A DNA stretch of 64,000 nucleotides. It comes from Frateuria sp. Soil773 (GTDB taxonomy: Bacteria > Pseudomonadota > Gammaproteobacteria > Xanthomonadales > Rhodanobacteraceae). The DNA is taken from positions 233,728 through 297,727 of the forward strand of contig NZ_LMSL01000039.1 of assembly GCF_001428405.1 (NCBI RefSeq), read 5' to 3'. Below are positions 17,155 to 25,361 of the stretch, in pieces. How positions within the stretch are numbered: position 1 is the first letter of the stretch; every line of letters starts with the position of its first letter. The notes beneath the pieces are model-generated. The model saw only the letters and a list, made by a program, of their open reading frames with translations, searched no databases and had not been told where the DNA came from. A program made the translations under genes and the position numbers.

Positions 17155-18402
17155 ATGGCTCACACGCCCCTGCTGCTCCAACTCGTCATCATCCTCACCA
17201 CAGCCCGGCTCTGCGGCTTGCTGCTGCGCTACGTCGGCCAACCGCCCGTGATCGGCGAGATGGTGGCGGGACTGCTGCTCGGCCCTATCGTCTTAGGTAC
17301 ATGGTTTCCCGGGTTCCACGCGCAATTGTTCGCGAAAGAAGCACTGCCGCCACTGACGTCGCTATCGACGCTGGGCCTTGTGCTCTTCATGTTCATCGTC
17401 GGCGTAGAACTGCGTGCGCCAAACGGCGTCCGCGCACAGTTTCGCGAAGCCGGAGCGGTGGGCATCATGAGCGTCCTGATGCCGATCGCACTGGGCCTCG
17501 GTGTCGCGCCGTTGGTTTACCCACTGGCGCCGAAGGGCGTGGCGTTCTGGCCGTTCGCACTGTTCATGGCGGCAGCGATGTCGATCACGGCCTTCCCGGT
17601 GCTCGCGCGCATCCTGAAAGACCGCGACCTTACGCAAACGCGCATCGGCCGCCTCGCGCTGGCGAGCGCCGCGATCACCGACGTATTTGCATGGATCCTG
17701 CTCGCCCTCGTTGTCGCACTGCTCGGCTCGCATACCGGCTTAAACGGCTTTCTGAAGACCACGATCGGCATGGTGGCGATGTGTGTCGTCGTCTTCGGAG
17801 TCTTGCGCCCCGTCTACGCTTGGTTACTCGCGCGTTACGCTGGCGACGGTAGGCCAACGCTGATGCTGCTGACGACACTGATGGTTGGCCTGTTCGGCTG
17901 CGCGGCGGCCACCCAGTGGCTCGGCCTGCACGAGGTTTTCGGTGCGTTCCTGTTTGGCGCTTGTTTGCCGCGTGACGATCGATTGCTCAAGTACCTGATG
18001 GAACGCGTCGAGTACGTCGCCATCGTCGTGCTGATGCCGATCTTCTTTGCGCTTGCCGGGCTCAACACCACGCGCGACGCATTCGTCGGCGCGGGTTTAG
18101 GGGCAATGACCGTCATCGTGGGTGCGGCGATCCTCGGGAAGGTGCTCGGCGGTGCGGCGGGCGCGCGCATCGCCCGTCACTCCTGGCGTGACAGCTTCGC
18201 GATCGGGTCATTGATGAACGCACGCGGCCTGATGGAGCTGATCGTGATGAAGATCGGCCTCGACGCCGGCGTCATCGGGCCCGCACTGTTCACGATGCTG
18301 CTCGTGATGGCGTTGACTACCACGATCGCGACGTCACCGCTGGTCATGTTGTTCGCTGGCAAACGTGCCGATGAACCATATGGCCCTGTTAACAGAGTCT
18401 GA
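17155..18402 (+). CDS. Cation:proton antiporter (CPA2/KefB-type membrane domain)
   Basis: A 415-aa inner-membrane protein with about 12 hydrophobic helices. Family signatures are YVGQPPVIGEMVAGLLLGPI, LGLVLFMFIVGVELR, MSITAFPVLARILKDRDL, SAAITDVFAWILLALVVAL and SLMNARGLMELIVMKIGLD. The Na+/H+ exchanger domain is complete, but there is no C-terminal RCK/TrkA-N domain, so it is not a glutathione-gated KefB/C. It exchanges Na+ or K+ for protons. It starts the cargo block that interrupts the preceding minus-strand gene. The 239 bp after it are non-coding. Confidence 0.88.
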   Translation: MAHTPLLLQLVIILTTARLCGLLLRYVGQPPVIGEMVAGLLLGPIVLGTWFPGFHAQLFAKEALPPLTSLSTLGLVLFMFIVGVELRAPNGVRAQFREAGAVGIMSVLMPIALGLGVAPLVYPLAPKGVAFWPFALFMAAAMSITAFPVLARILKDRDLTQTRIGRLALASAAITDVFAWILLALVVALLGSHTGLNGFLKTTIGMVAMCVVVFGVLRPVYAWLLARYAGDGRPTLMLLTTLMVGLFGCAAATQWLGLHEVFGAFLFGACLPRDDRLLKYLMERVEYVAIVVLMPIFFALAGLNTTRDAFVGAGLGAMTVIVGAAILGKVLGGAAGARIARHSWRDSFAIGSLMNARGLMELIVMKIGLDAGVIGPALFTMLLVMALTTTIATSPLVMLFAGKRADEPYGPVNRV

Positions 18403-18641
18403 GTTCGCCTTGCTACGGCCAACTGGTCAAGCCGCCTTATGGCCAGTCTTGGTGTCTGGATCTTCGGGCTGCATGGCAACCTCGATCTAATTCGACCCGC
18501 ATGGACCCCTGCTGTTGAGCCAAGCCCGCCCATTACGGTGAGCGCTGCGCGGTACGGCAAGTGAGGTCACCGCACCACAATCGCGGAAGGCGCTATGAAA
18601 GCGACCGCGGGTTCGCCATCTGCATTTCGCTTTATGAAAAT

Positions 18642-19043
18642 TCAGATCCTCGGTGTCAGTGCATCAATGATTCTGCATTCTGCGATCCGGCCACCTTTGC
18701 ACGACACGAGCAGGTCGGAAAGCTCCTTGCGCAGCCGCATCAGGTCGGCAACTTTCCGATCGATCTCGGCAAGATGCGTCGCGGCAAGCGCGTCGACCGA
18801 GGCGCAGTCGGCATCACGTTGTTCGGCAAGACCGAGAAGCCCGCGCACCTGATCGAGCGAGAACCCAAGGTTGCGTGCGCGGCGAATGAAGCTCAGCCGG
18901 GCTAGCGCAGCGGGCGCATAGAGGCGGTAATTCCCGGCAGTACGCGATACCGCTGGCATCAGCCCTTGCTTCTCATACCAGCGAATCGTTTCGACCTTGG
19001 TATCGGTAGCGCGCGCCAGATCGCCGATGCGGTAGTGATCCAT
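18642..19043 (-). CDS. MerR-family metal-responsive regulator
   Basis: A 133-aa regulator. The N-terminal winged HTH reads YRIGDLARATDTKVETIRWY, EKQGLMPAVSRTAGNYRLYA; then ARLSFIRRARNLGFSLDQVR and a long dimerisation helix. Cysteines suited to metal binding are in RDADCASVD, LLVSCKGGRIAECRI. It is divergent from a cation-efflux gene, and the 63-bp gap contains a textbook MerR-type promoter with a 19-bp spacer. It should repress, and on metal binding activate, that promoter. The metal cannot be told from the sequence. Confidence 0.9.
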   Translation of the reverse strand: MDHYRIGDLARATDTKVETIRWYEKQGLMPAVSRTAGNYRLYAPAALARLSFIRRARNLGFSLDQVRGLLGLAEQRDADCASVDALAATHLAEIDRKVADLMRLRKELSDLLVSCKGGRIAECRIIDALTPRI

Positions 19044-19046
19044 GAC

Positions 19047-19077
19047 TTGACCCTATAGTGACTACAGGCTTTATACA
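19047..19077 (+). promoter_or_regulatory. MerR-type promoter with 19-bp spacer and central dyad
   Basis: The -35 is TTGACC at 19047-19052 and the -10 is TATACA at 19072-19077. The spacer is 19 bp, longer than the normal 17, which is the hallmark of promoters remodelled by MerR proteins. The dyad CCTATAGT-G-ACTACAGG (19052-19068) fills the spacer. Transcription runs right into the cation transporter gene. Confidence 0.85.
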
Positions 19078-19106
19078 TCCATCCTCGCACTGAATCGAGG
19101 ATGCGA

Positions 19107-19745
19107 ATGGACGGCTGCTGCTCCGGCAAGGCCGAAACCCTGAATGCCCTGGCACGACGAAGCCAGCGGCGGGTTCTGGTGATCGTCATGGTCATCAACG
19201 CGGTGCTGTTCGCCGCGGAACTGGCGCTCGGTCTCGTCGCGCGATCGAGCGCGATGGTGGCGGACTCCGTGGACATGCTCGGCGACGCCCTCGTCTACGC
19301 ACTCAGTCTGTACGCACTCACGCGAGGAGAGCGCTGGCAAGCAGGCGCGGCGCTCGCGAAAGCCGGGCTGATTCTCGCCTTCGGTGTTGCAATCGTCATC
19401 GACACGACGTTCAAGATCGTCGAAGGGAGCGTGCCGTCGAGCACCGTCATGGTGACGATGACGGCGATCGCACTGGCCGGAAATCTGGCGTGTCTGATTC
19501 TTTTCGCTCGTTTCTGCGCTCTAAACGTGAATATGGCCAGTACTTTCGAGTGCTCCCGCAATGACATGATCGCAAATGCTGGCGTACTGATAGCGGGTGG
19601 TCTGGTGGCATGGCTGCACAGCGGCTGGCCGGATATCGTGGCTGGCCTCATCATCGCCGCCCTGTTCGTGCGCTCCGCTGCGCGCGTATTCCGTGTGGCC
19701 TGGCCTCTCTGGCACAGACGGCCTGACATGAAGTGGGCATCATGA
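19107..19745 (+). CDS. Cation diffusion facilitator-type transporter
   Basis: A 212-aa membrane protein with about six helices. The cation-efflux core is RRVLVIVMVINAVLFAAELA, then SSAMVADSVDMLGDALVYAL (metal-site Asp residues), VIDTTFKIVEGSVPSS and ECSRNDMIANAGVLIAGGLV. The C-terminal cytoplasmic domain of larger CDF proteins is missing, as in short CDFs paired with MerR regulators. The N-terminal MDGCCSGKAE is a small cysteine cluster that may take up metal. I chose ATG 19107 because GAGG lies six bases upstream; ATG 19101 is also in frame. Confidence 0.88.
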   Translation: MDGCCSGKAETLNALARRSQRRVLVIVMVINAVLFAAELALGLVARSSAMVADSVDMLGDALVYALSLYALTRGERWQAGAALAKAGLILAFGVAIVIDTTFKIVEGSVPSSTVMVTMTAIALAGNLACLILFARFCALNVNMASTFECSRNDMIANAGVLIAGGLVAWLHSGWPDIVAGLIIAALFVRSAARVFRVAWPLWHRRPDMKWAS

Positions 19746-20251
19746 GAATCCTCGCTGCGATGTGCGCCGCGATCATGACGATCTCTACCGTCAGCGCCGA
19801 CGCTCAGGAGGCAGAGAAGGAGCCGGCAGCCATCGTGGAGATCGGCTCGGCCGGCGAATGGACGATCAATGGCAACGGCGCCGGCCATGGACCTTCATTC
19901 GCCGTGGAAACCACACCGATCGAGCATTGGCTGGAGATTGAAGGCGGTGTGACGCCCCTGTTCAGCCGAGGCCGGATCGAGTGGGATATGGATTTGCTCT
20001 TTAAGAAGCCATTCACGCTGTCTCCAACGGTCGAATTCATGATCGGCGCGGGCCCAAGCTGGAGCCACACGGTTGCACACGGGCGGAGCTACAACACGCT
20101 GGGCGCCGAGGTTGCTCTAGATTTCATGTTCTGGCCGTGGCAAGGACGCAAGATCGGCTGGTATCTCGAACCGAGCTACGGATACAGCTTCAGCGCCAGC
20201 CACGAACGAACGCTGGGTGCCAGTGCCGGGATTTTGATCCCTATCCACTGA
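19742..20251 (+). CDS. Small exported outer-membrane-type protein
   Basis: A 169-aa protein overlapping the transporter stop by ATGA, so in the same operon. It has a signal peptide (MRILAAMCAAIMTISTVSADA). The rest alternates polar and aromatic residues in the manner of a small beta-barrel (IEHWLEIEGGVTPLFSRGRI, VEFMIGAGPSWSHTV, GWYLEPSYGYSFSASHERTL). I do not recognise a named family. Co-transcription with a MerR-controlled cation transporter suggests a role in metal tolerance. Confidence 0.75.
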   Translation: MRILAAMCAAIMTISTVSADAQEAEKEPAAIVEIGSAGEWTINGNGAGHGPSFAVETTPIEHWLEIEGGVTPLFSRGRIEWDMDLLFKKPFTLSPTVEFMIGAGPSWSHTVAHGRSYNTLGAEVALDFMFWPWQGRKIGWYLEPSYGYSFSASHERTLGASAGILIPIH

Positions 20252-20355
20252 CAGGTGCCGATGAACGTCGGTGCAGGGTCGAAGAAGGTGTCGAGACAAT
20301 TTTTTGGTAGACGTTGAAACCGGCCAGCAAACTTGCCGCGCCCGGTTCGGGAGAA

Positions 20356-20378
20356 GCCCCGGCGCAGCGCGCCGGGGC
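20356..20378 (-). terminator. Strong GC hairpin after the parB reading frame
   Basis: GCCCCGGCGC-AGC-GCGCCGGGGC, a perfect 10-bp stem with a 3-base loop, starting 13 bp after the natural parB stop at 20391. It is followed on the minus strand by TTCTC rather than a run of T, so it is a stable transcript end or a weak terminator. Confidence 0.55.
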
Positions 20379-20390
20379 CATGCTGCGGCA

Positions 20391-20936
20391 TCACGCGGCC
20401 AGTGCGTGGGCTTCCACCTCGTCGGCGGCATCTTCCGCCGCGTCGCCTTCGCTCGTCAGCTCCGGGTCGCCTTCCGGCTCCGTGTGGTGCTCGGTCTGGA
20501 ACACGGCAGGCATCCAGCCCGTGCCTTCAGCCAGCCGTTCGGCTTCGCTGGCAATGTCGCCCTTCTTGAGCTTCGACAGGCGGGTGACGTGCTCCGGGGC
20601 GTACTCCCCGACGGCTTCCAGAATCGCGGCCTTCGGTACGTGCTGGAAATAGCCCTCTGCGGTCGGCTTCCACCATGCGGCCATGTCGAGGCTCACGGCC
20701 CATGCCAGTTCCTCGCCGGGTTGGTGCGGTGTGGCGCGCGGCGTCACCACGTCAACCGTGGCCGCGACGCACACGGCCAGCAGCCGCACCAGCTCGTCTT
20801 GCGGCTTCGCCAGCAGCACCGCGAACAGCTCAGCGCTGTCCTGCGGCAACGCTTCCCCGGCGACCTGTTGCAGTTCGCGCAGCGCCACGGCAGCGGGCGA
20901 TTCCGGCCAGTCCGGGGCCATGCCTTCCAGCCGTTC
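20391..20936 (-). pseudogene. C-terminal remainder of ParB, separated by an in-frame TAA
   Basis: The frame continues directly from the parB stop at 20937: VRLTV-stop-ERLEG-MAPDWPESPAAVALREL. The 181 codons after the stop encode the conserved tail of ICE ParB proteins (LFAVLLAKPQDELVRLLAVC, AWAVSLDMAAWWKPTAEGYF, HVPKAAILEAVGEYAPEHV, EAERLAEGTGWMPAVF). An ATG at 20921 could restart translation, but it has no clear ribosome site. A single C-to-T change (CAA to TAA) would explain the break. Whether the tail is made by restart or readthrough cannot be judged here. Confidence 0.75.
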
Positions 20937-22436
20937 TTACACCGTGAGGCGCACGCCGAGCGGCAGGCCATCGTCGTAGGCGTCGGGCTGCAAGACGGTC
21001 TGCACCATGCCATGCACCAGCGCGGCCAGCGCGACGTGCGGATGCCGGGCGACTTCGATTTGCAGCGCGGCGGTGCGATGCGCACTCAACCTCTGCGCCA
21101 GCCGGTCGGACAGGCTCGTGGCCTTCGCCGACTCCGTGCCTTCGCCGTCACCATCGTTCGCGGCTTCGCCGCCCGTGAAGCCCTGCCGCAGCCGTTCCAG
21201 CGTGCGCAGCGCCTTGGCCTCGGCCTCGCGCAGCAGGCTGCGATGGATGACGGCGTCACCCTCACGGCCGATGGTGACGACGGCACCGGCCACGGCGCGC
21301 ACGTCCGGCGCGTAGTCCTGCAAGGCGTCCTCGATGGCTTGCAGTTCACCAGCCACCTGCTCGCGCCGTTCTTCCAGCGTCCCCACCTTGTCCTCGTCCT
21401 CGGCTTCGTAGGCTTCTTCCAGCGTCGTGTCGATCTTGTCGAGACGGCCTTGCAGCGAAGCGATGCGACGGGCTTCGCGTGCGCTCGGCTCGCGGCGCTG
21501 GCGCGGCGCGTTCTGGAACGTCTGCCGTTCCGCGTGGCTGATGTGCGGCACGGCCTCCACCCATGCCCAACCCTCGGCGCGCACGTCCTCGGCCTGCGCG
21601 TCGAGCTTGCCGCGCACCAGCGTTTCCAGCAGTGCGGCGTCGGTCAGATAGGTTCCGGCATCACCTTCCGCGAACAGGTCGCGGCGGATGCCGCCGCCTG
21701 CTGCCGTGTAGGCGTCCAGCCCGACGAAACGCACCAGCGAATCACTGGCGCTGATTTCGCGCTCGGTCAGGCGCTCGCGTAGCGCGGACGCGCTGCGCTG
21801 CCATTCCGGTGCGCCGTAGAACGCGGCTTCCTGCGCGGCGTGGTCGTCGGTGATGGTCAAGGCCATCAACTGTTCCAGCGTGACGCCACCGGCGCGGTAG
21901 TCGGTCAGCAGGCGCGGCGAGACGTTGGCGAGCTTCAAGCGGCGCTGCACCACCAGCGGGGAAACGCCGAAGTCGGCGGCAATGTCCTCGATGGGGCGGC
22001 CTTCCTTGACCAGCGCGGCGAACGCCTCGAACTGGTCGGCGGGGTGCATCTGCTCGCGCAACAGGTTCTCGGCGAGGCTGACGGTACGCGCCGAAGCGTC
22101 GGGCACCAGCAGGCACGGCACTTCGTAGTCGGCGGGGATGCGCTTCTTCTTCGCCAACAGCTTCAACGCGGTCAGGCGGCGGTCGCCGGCAACGACTTCG
22201 TACTGCTCGCCGTCGGCGGCGAGGATGACAACGAGGTTTTGCAGCAGGCCGACGCGGAAAATGCTCGCGGCCAGCTCGGGGATGGACAGGCGCGGCGTCG
22301 TGCGTGCGTTGCGCTTGGAGCGGCGTGGCAGCAACTGCGAGAGCGGAACCAAGATCAGGTTCTTGGTCGGGTCGGCCGCTTCCAGCGGCGCGGCGGTTTC
22401 GATGACGATGGCTTCGTTTTTGAGTACGGCGTTCAT
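20937..22436 (-). CDS. ParB/RepB/Spo0J-type partition protein, shortened by a premature stop
   Basis: A 499-aa product as it stands. The ParB nuclease-like domain is clear: LILVPLSQLLPRRSKRNART, IPELAASIFRVGLLQNLVVI, YEVVAGDRRLTALKLLAKKK, SLAENLLREQMHPADQFEAF. The HTH follows in IEDIAADFGVSPLVVQRRLK. A coiled-coil middle part (LDKIDTTLEEAYEAEDEDKV) and a helical region follow. Related ICE proteins run about 180 residues further, and that extension lies in frame after the TAA at 20937-20939. It should bind element centromere sites or regulate ICE genes. It is upstream of the hairpin at 20356 and downstream of the DUF932 gene. Confidence 0.88.
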   Translation of the reverse strand: MNAVLKNEAIVIETAAPLEAADPTKNLILVPLSQLLPRRSKRNARTTPRLSIPELAASIFRVGLLQNLVVILAADGEQYEVVAGDRRLTALKLLAKKKRIPADYEVPCLLVPDASARTVSLAENLLREQMHPADQFEAFAALVKEGRPIEDIAADFGVSPLVVQRRLKLANVSPRLLTDYRAGGVTLEQLMALTITDDHAAQEAAFYGAPEWQRSASALRERLTEREISASDSLVRFVGLDAYTAAGGGIRRDLFAEGDAGTYLTDAALLETLVRGKLDAQAEDVRAEGWAWVEAVPHISHAERQTFQNAPRQRREPSAREARRIASLQGRLDKIDTTLEEAYEAEDEDKVGTLEERREQVAGELQAIEDALQDYAPDVRAVAGAVVTIGREGDAVIHRSLLREAEAKALRTLERLRQGFTGGEAANDGDGEGTESAKATSLSDRLAQRLSAHRTAALQIEVARHPHVALAALVHGMVQTVLQPDAYDDGLPLGVRLTV

Positions 22437-22514
22437 GGTGATAACTCCTAGCGGTTGGGATGCAGCAGCGAGAGAAGCGGCAAGGGCTGCTGCCCGCCCC
22501 TGCCGCTGTGGGGT

Positions 22515-23342
22515 TCAGGCTTTCAACTGGCGCAGGCCATCGGCCAGCAGCCACAGCGCACGGTTCAGGCGCAGGTCTTGGTCGATGCCCTGCACGGGGC
22601 GGGTGGTCTGGCGGCGACCATTGGCGCTGCGACTGTGCAAGCCGCCGCGCAAGAGGTTTTCCTGCGTGCGGTTGAACACGCTCCACAGGTCGCGGCGGTC
22701 GTCGTCGAGACGGCGTGGCGCGAGCACCTGCATTTCGGTGATGGGCGCGGGCTTGTCGGGGGCGTCGTACTTCAACGCCAGCGCGGCACGCGCGAACACT
22801 TCGGCCTCGCCGCTGTCCAGCGTGATGGCCTGCATGGCATCGCGGGATGCCTGCGCGCGGTCGAAGCCGTGCAGGACTTCGTAAGCGCCTTCGATGACGT
22901 GCCCGGCCACATTGCCCTTGTGCGGCACGCGCACGTCGGCGACGGTGTCGCCGCACACCAATCCGTTCTGGCACACGAACCGGAACATGCCGGCGAGCAT
23001 CTGATAGCTGCTCGTCCCGTCATGGGAGTTCAGCAGGATGATTTCGTTGGCCTCGCGGCCGTTGATCTGGCTGGCGTGGCGTAGCCGGATCATATGCTTG
23101 GTATGGTCGCGGCGGTCGTCGGCGCGCACGCGGGTCTGGCACACCATGAACGGCTCGAAGCCTTCCCCGCGCAGTTCGCGCAGCACGGTGGCGGTGGGGA
23201 TGTAGCTGTACCGCTGCGAGCGGCTTTCGTGGGGGGCGTCCGCGAAGATGGAAGGGGCTACCGCGCGGATTTGGTCATCCGACAAGGGATGTTCCGAGCG
23301 CAGCACCGGGGAGCGGGACGCGAAGCGGGAAGCAAGTTGCAT
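22515..23342 (-). CDS. DUF932 domain protein
   Basis: A 275-aa protein of the DUF932 (phage/plasmid-like) family. Typical stretches are YSYIPTATVLRELRGEGFEP, FMVCQTRVRADDRRDHTKHM, EIILLNSHDGTSSYQMLAGM, FRFVCQNGLVCGDTVADVRV and the closing NRALWLLADGLRQLKA. The function is unknown; it is a steady partner of ParB and RadC genes in ICEs. The start ATG 23342 has AGGAGAACGACC before it. It heads the minus-strand pair with parB. Confidence 0.9.
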   Translation of the reverse strand: MQLASRFASRSPVLRSEHPLSDDQIRAVAPSIFADAPHESRSQRYSYIPTATVLRELRGEGFEPFMVCQTRVRADDRRDHTKHMIRLRHASQINGREANEIILLNSHDGTSSYQMLAGMFRFVCQNGLVCGDTVADVRVPHKGNVAGHVIEGAYEVLHGFDRAQASRDAMQAITLDSGEAEVFARAALALKYDAPDKPAPITEMQVLAPRRLDDDRRDLWSVFNRTQENLLRGGLHSRSANGRRQTTRPVQGIDQDLRLNRALWLLADGLRQLKA

Positions 23343-23720
23343 GGTCGTTCTCCTGACAAGGGTTGCTGTCGAAAAACCACCACCGGATTCCTAGATTCGG
23401 AGCCCGCCTTTCGGCTTCTCCGGTGGGGTCGGCGCGGAGACCTGGGCCGGCCTCGTTGCCACCGTCTTTCCTGAGTTCATCGCCCGCGACGGTCAGGAGC
23501 GCGCGGACGGGGGCCGTCAAGGAGGCAAGCGCAGGGTTGGTGCGGCCCGCAGGCGCAGCCGAGGACACGGCCCTGCGCGCCTTGACGGCACACGGCCGCG
23601 GGCTACAGTCGCGGACAAGGTGATGAAGTCAGGAAAGGCGGATCGACAGGCAACGGCCGGCGTCGACGCCGGCCCCACGCAAGCGAAGCGCGCAGGCCCG
23701 GATCGGCAAGCCGGGCCGTA
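23343..23720. other. Non-coding stretch upstream of the DUF932 gene
   Basis: About 380 bp with no convincing gene. Short GC-rich repeats such as CGGCCGGCGTCGACGCCGGCC (23656-23676, a near-perfect palindrome) are present. It should contain the leftward promoter for DUF932-parB and the rightward promoter for the structured leader at 23721. Confidence 0.4.
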
Positions 23721-23840
23721 GGCGTCAGCCGAGCGAAGCGAGGGAACGATGGGAGCCCGTCAGGGGCGAGACTCGCACCGCGAGGCTCGATGCGCAGCAC
23801 GACAGCGCGACCGGCCGTGTTTCATGGCCGGGGACGCACG
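23721..23840 (+). ncRNA. Structured leader, copy B (radC-RNA-like motif)
   Basis: GGCGTCAG...GATGGGAGCCCGTCAGGGGC, GAGACTCGC-ACC-GCGAGGCTC, the conserved CGATGCGCAGCACGACAGCG, a hairpin CCGGCC...GGCCGG (23811-23831) and GGGGACGCACG. The stem GCCC/GGGC and the GAGACTCGC/GCGAGGCTC stem have changed relative to copy A in a way that keeps base pairing. The second DUF6988-like gene begins 20 bases downstream. Confidence 0.62.
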
Positions 23841-23859
23841 ACTGCCCTATCGTCTCTCC

Positions 23860-24528
23860 ATGGAGGAAACCATCATCAACAACGACGACCCTTTGCAGCA
23901 CATGCTCCATCGCTCCGATGCCCTGCACGAACGGCTGGATGAACTTCTGGGCGATGCCGAGTTCGATGGATCACCCCGCGGCGAGTCAGCTCTCGGCATG
24001 TGCTTGGTCGCCGTAGAACATGCAACGGCAATTCGAGCCTTAATGGCGCTGCGACTGCCCACGTCCGCCGTCGGCCTCATGCGCTTGCAATTCGAGGCCC
24101 TGACGCGGGCGATGTGGCTACTCTACGCAGCCAGCGATACGGCAATCGACAAACTGCTGGCGCCGTTGACGCTGCAGAGCGAGCAGGCGGCTAGGAGTTT
24201 GCCCGGCGCCACCGAAATGATTGAGCAGATCGGCAAGCGAGTCGGACAAGGTGCGCCGGTAGCCGCGCACCAGATGCTGTCGCACTTCAAGGAAGTGACT
24301 TGGCACGCCATGAACTCGTTCGTGCATGGCGGCATCCATCCGCTGAGGCGTAGTGCCGAGGGTTTTCCGGTTGATCTTGCTTTACAGGTACTGCGCAGTT
24401 CGAACGGTCTGACGACCATGACCGGCATGACGATGGCGGTCCTCACCGGCGACGAGGCCGTGGCGAAGCGGGTAAGCAAGATCCAGCCGGTATTCGCCGA
24501 CTGCCTGCCGGATTTGCTCAGACCATGA
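23860..24528 (+). CDS. DUF6988-like protein, copy 2
   Basis: A 222-aa paralogue of the protein at 14763, with the same blocks in the same order: PLQHMLHRSDALHERL, VGLMRLQFEALTRAMWLLYA, TEMIEQIGKRVGQGAPVAAH and HAMNSFVHGGIHPLRRSAEG. About three quarters of positions are identical by eye. Most differences are conservative and the length is the same within one residue, so both copies appear to be under selection. It lies behind structured leader B. The function is unknown. Confidence 0.78.
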   Translation: MEETIINNDDPLQHMLHRSDALHERLDELLGDAEFDGSPRGESALGMCLVAVEHATAIRALMALRLPTSAVGLMRLQFEALTRAMWLLYAASDTAIDKLLAPLTLQSEQAARSLPGATEMIEQIGKRVGQGAPVAAHQMLSHFKEVTWHAMNSFVHGGIHPLRRSAEGFPVDLALQVLRSSNGLTTMTGMTMAVLTGDEAVAKRVSKIQPVFADCLPDLLRP

Positions 24529-24577
24529 AGGGAGTGTCTTGCGATACCCCATGCCGCGTCCCTTGCGGGCGCGAAGG

Positions 24578-24940
24578 CTAGGGCTTGTTCAGTGCGGCGA
24601 CCAGGAAAGGTTCCAGACGCGGCCACAGAATGGCAAGGCCAAGCGCCAAGGTCGCGCCCGCCATCCACCAAAGTGTGGCCGGTGCGGTTTTGGCTTTTGA
24701 TCTGGCAGCCTGGAGTCCAACCCAAAGCCAGCCCACCGCAACCGCCGCAGCCGCTATCCAGGTCATCCAAGCGTGGATGCTGCCAAACCACGCTATTGCG
24801 GCGCCGGCACTGGTCAGAGCGATTGCAGGTATGGCGAGCGGCAGCACGCAGCACACCCCACAAGCAACCGCAGCAGTAGCGGCTGTTGCGGCAATAGCTC
24901 TCACCGTTCTCCCTTCCTTCTTCGAGGCTGCGGCAACCAT
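24578..24940 (-). CDS. Small MerT-like membrane protein
   Basis: A 120-aa protein with three to four hydrophobic helices. The first contains the paired-cysteine motif ACGVCCVLPLAIPAIALT, like the CC-x-LP signature of MerT/MerC-type metal importers. The others are SIHAWMTWIAAAAVAVGWLW and LWWMAGATLALGLAILWP. Its ATG follows the stop of the upstream gene directly. It is under a MerR-type promoter with the preceding gene, so a role in moving a soft metal (mercury is one option) is inferred. Confidence 0.7.
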   Translation of the reverse strand: MVAAASKKEGRTVRAIAATAATAAVACGVCCVLPLAIPAIALTSAGAAIAWFGSIHAWMTWIAAAAVAVGWLWVGLQAARSKAKTAPATLWWMAGATLALGLAILWPRLEPFLVAALNKP

Positions 24941-25306
24941 TTAGCACGCCCCGCAGCAGGAAGATTCAGACTGGGCGGCAGTCCCATCGAATGGTGCCAG
25001 GAGTTCGTCCGCACGCTCTGCCTGGTCAGCAGGGACGGCAATCGTAAGCACTACGCCTGCCGTTCCTTCCTGGGTGCTGAAATCGAGGAAGCCGCAGCAA
25101 TCTCCCTCTTGGGCTACCAAGTCAGCGACTTCGGCGGCGTTGCCCGGGGCGTAGGTCAGAACAAGGGTATTGGCGGTGCGCTCCTGCGTCTGCAAGGCGC
25201 GGGCGTTGAACTCCGCAATTGCTTTCACGCGATCCTGGAAGGCACGGACATCCAGGGAGCAAGTCGGGCCTATGGCAGGAGGCAGGTTCACGGGGTTCTC
25301 CAACAT
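24941..25306 (-). CDS. Small soluble protein with a cysteine-rich tail, metal operon
   Basis: A 121-aa protein I cannot assign to a family. It starts MLENPVNLPPAIGPTCSLD, has a central ADLVAQEGDCCGFLDFSTQE with a vicinal cysteine pair, and ends SESSCCGAC. The three cysteine clusters suggest soft-metal binding. It is the first gene of a minus-strand pair with the MerT-like protein and is divergent from a MerR regulator. The start ATG 25306 lies only about 8 bases from the predicted transcription start, so the message may be nearly leaderless. Confidence 0.72.
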   Translation of the reverse strand: MLENPVNLPPAIGPTCSLDVRAFQDRVKAIAEFNARALQTQERTANTLVLTYAPGNAAEVADLVAQEGDCCGFLDFSTQEGTAGVVLTIAVPADQAERADELLAPFDGTAAQSESSCCGAC

Positions 25307-25320
25307 TGGGATCAGCGGCT

Positions 25321-25351
25321 ATCCTAAATCCTCAAGTAACTTGAAGTTCAA
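25321..25351 (-). promoter_or_regulatory. MerR-type promoter with 19-bp spacer (leftward)
   Basis: On the minus strand, -35 TTGAAC (25351-25346), then 19 bp, then -10 TAGGAT (25326-25321). The spacer carries the dyad TCAAGT-A-ACTTGA (25332-25344). This is the second MerR-type promoter in the window and drives the cysteine-rich/MerT-like pair. Confidence 0.82.
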
Positions 25352-25361
25352 GGGGTTTGTA

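Noticed and set aside
23275..23568. Minus-strand open frame overlapping the start of the DUF932 gene
   Set aside because: It overlaps a well-supported gene, and its content is a GC-rich leader without family features.
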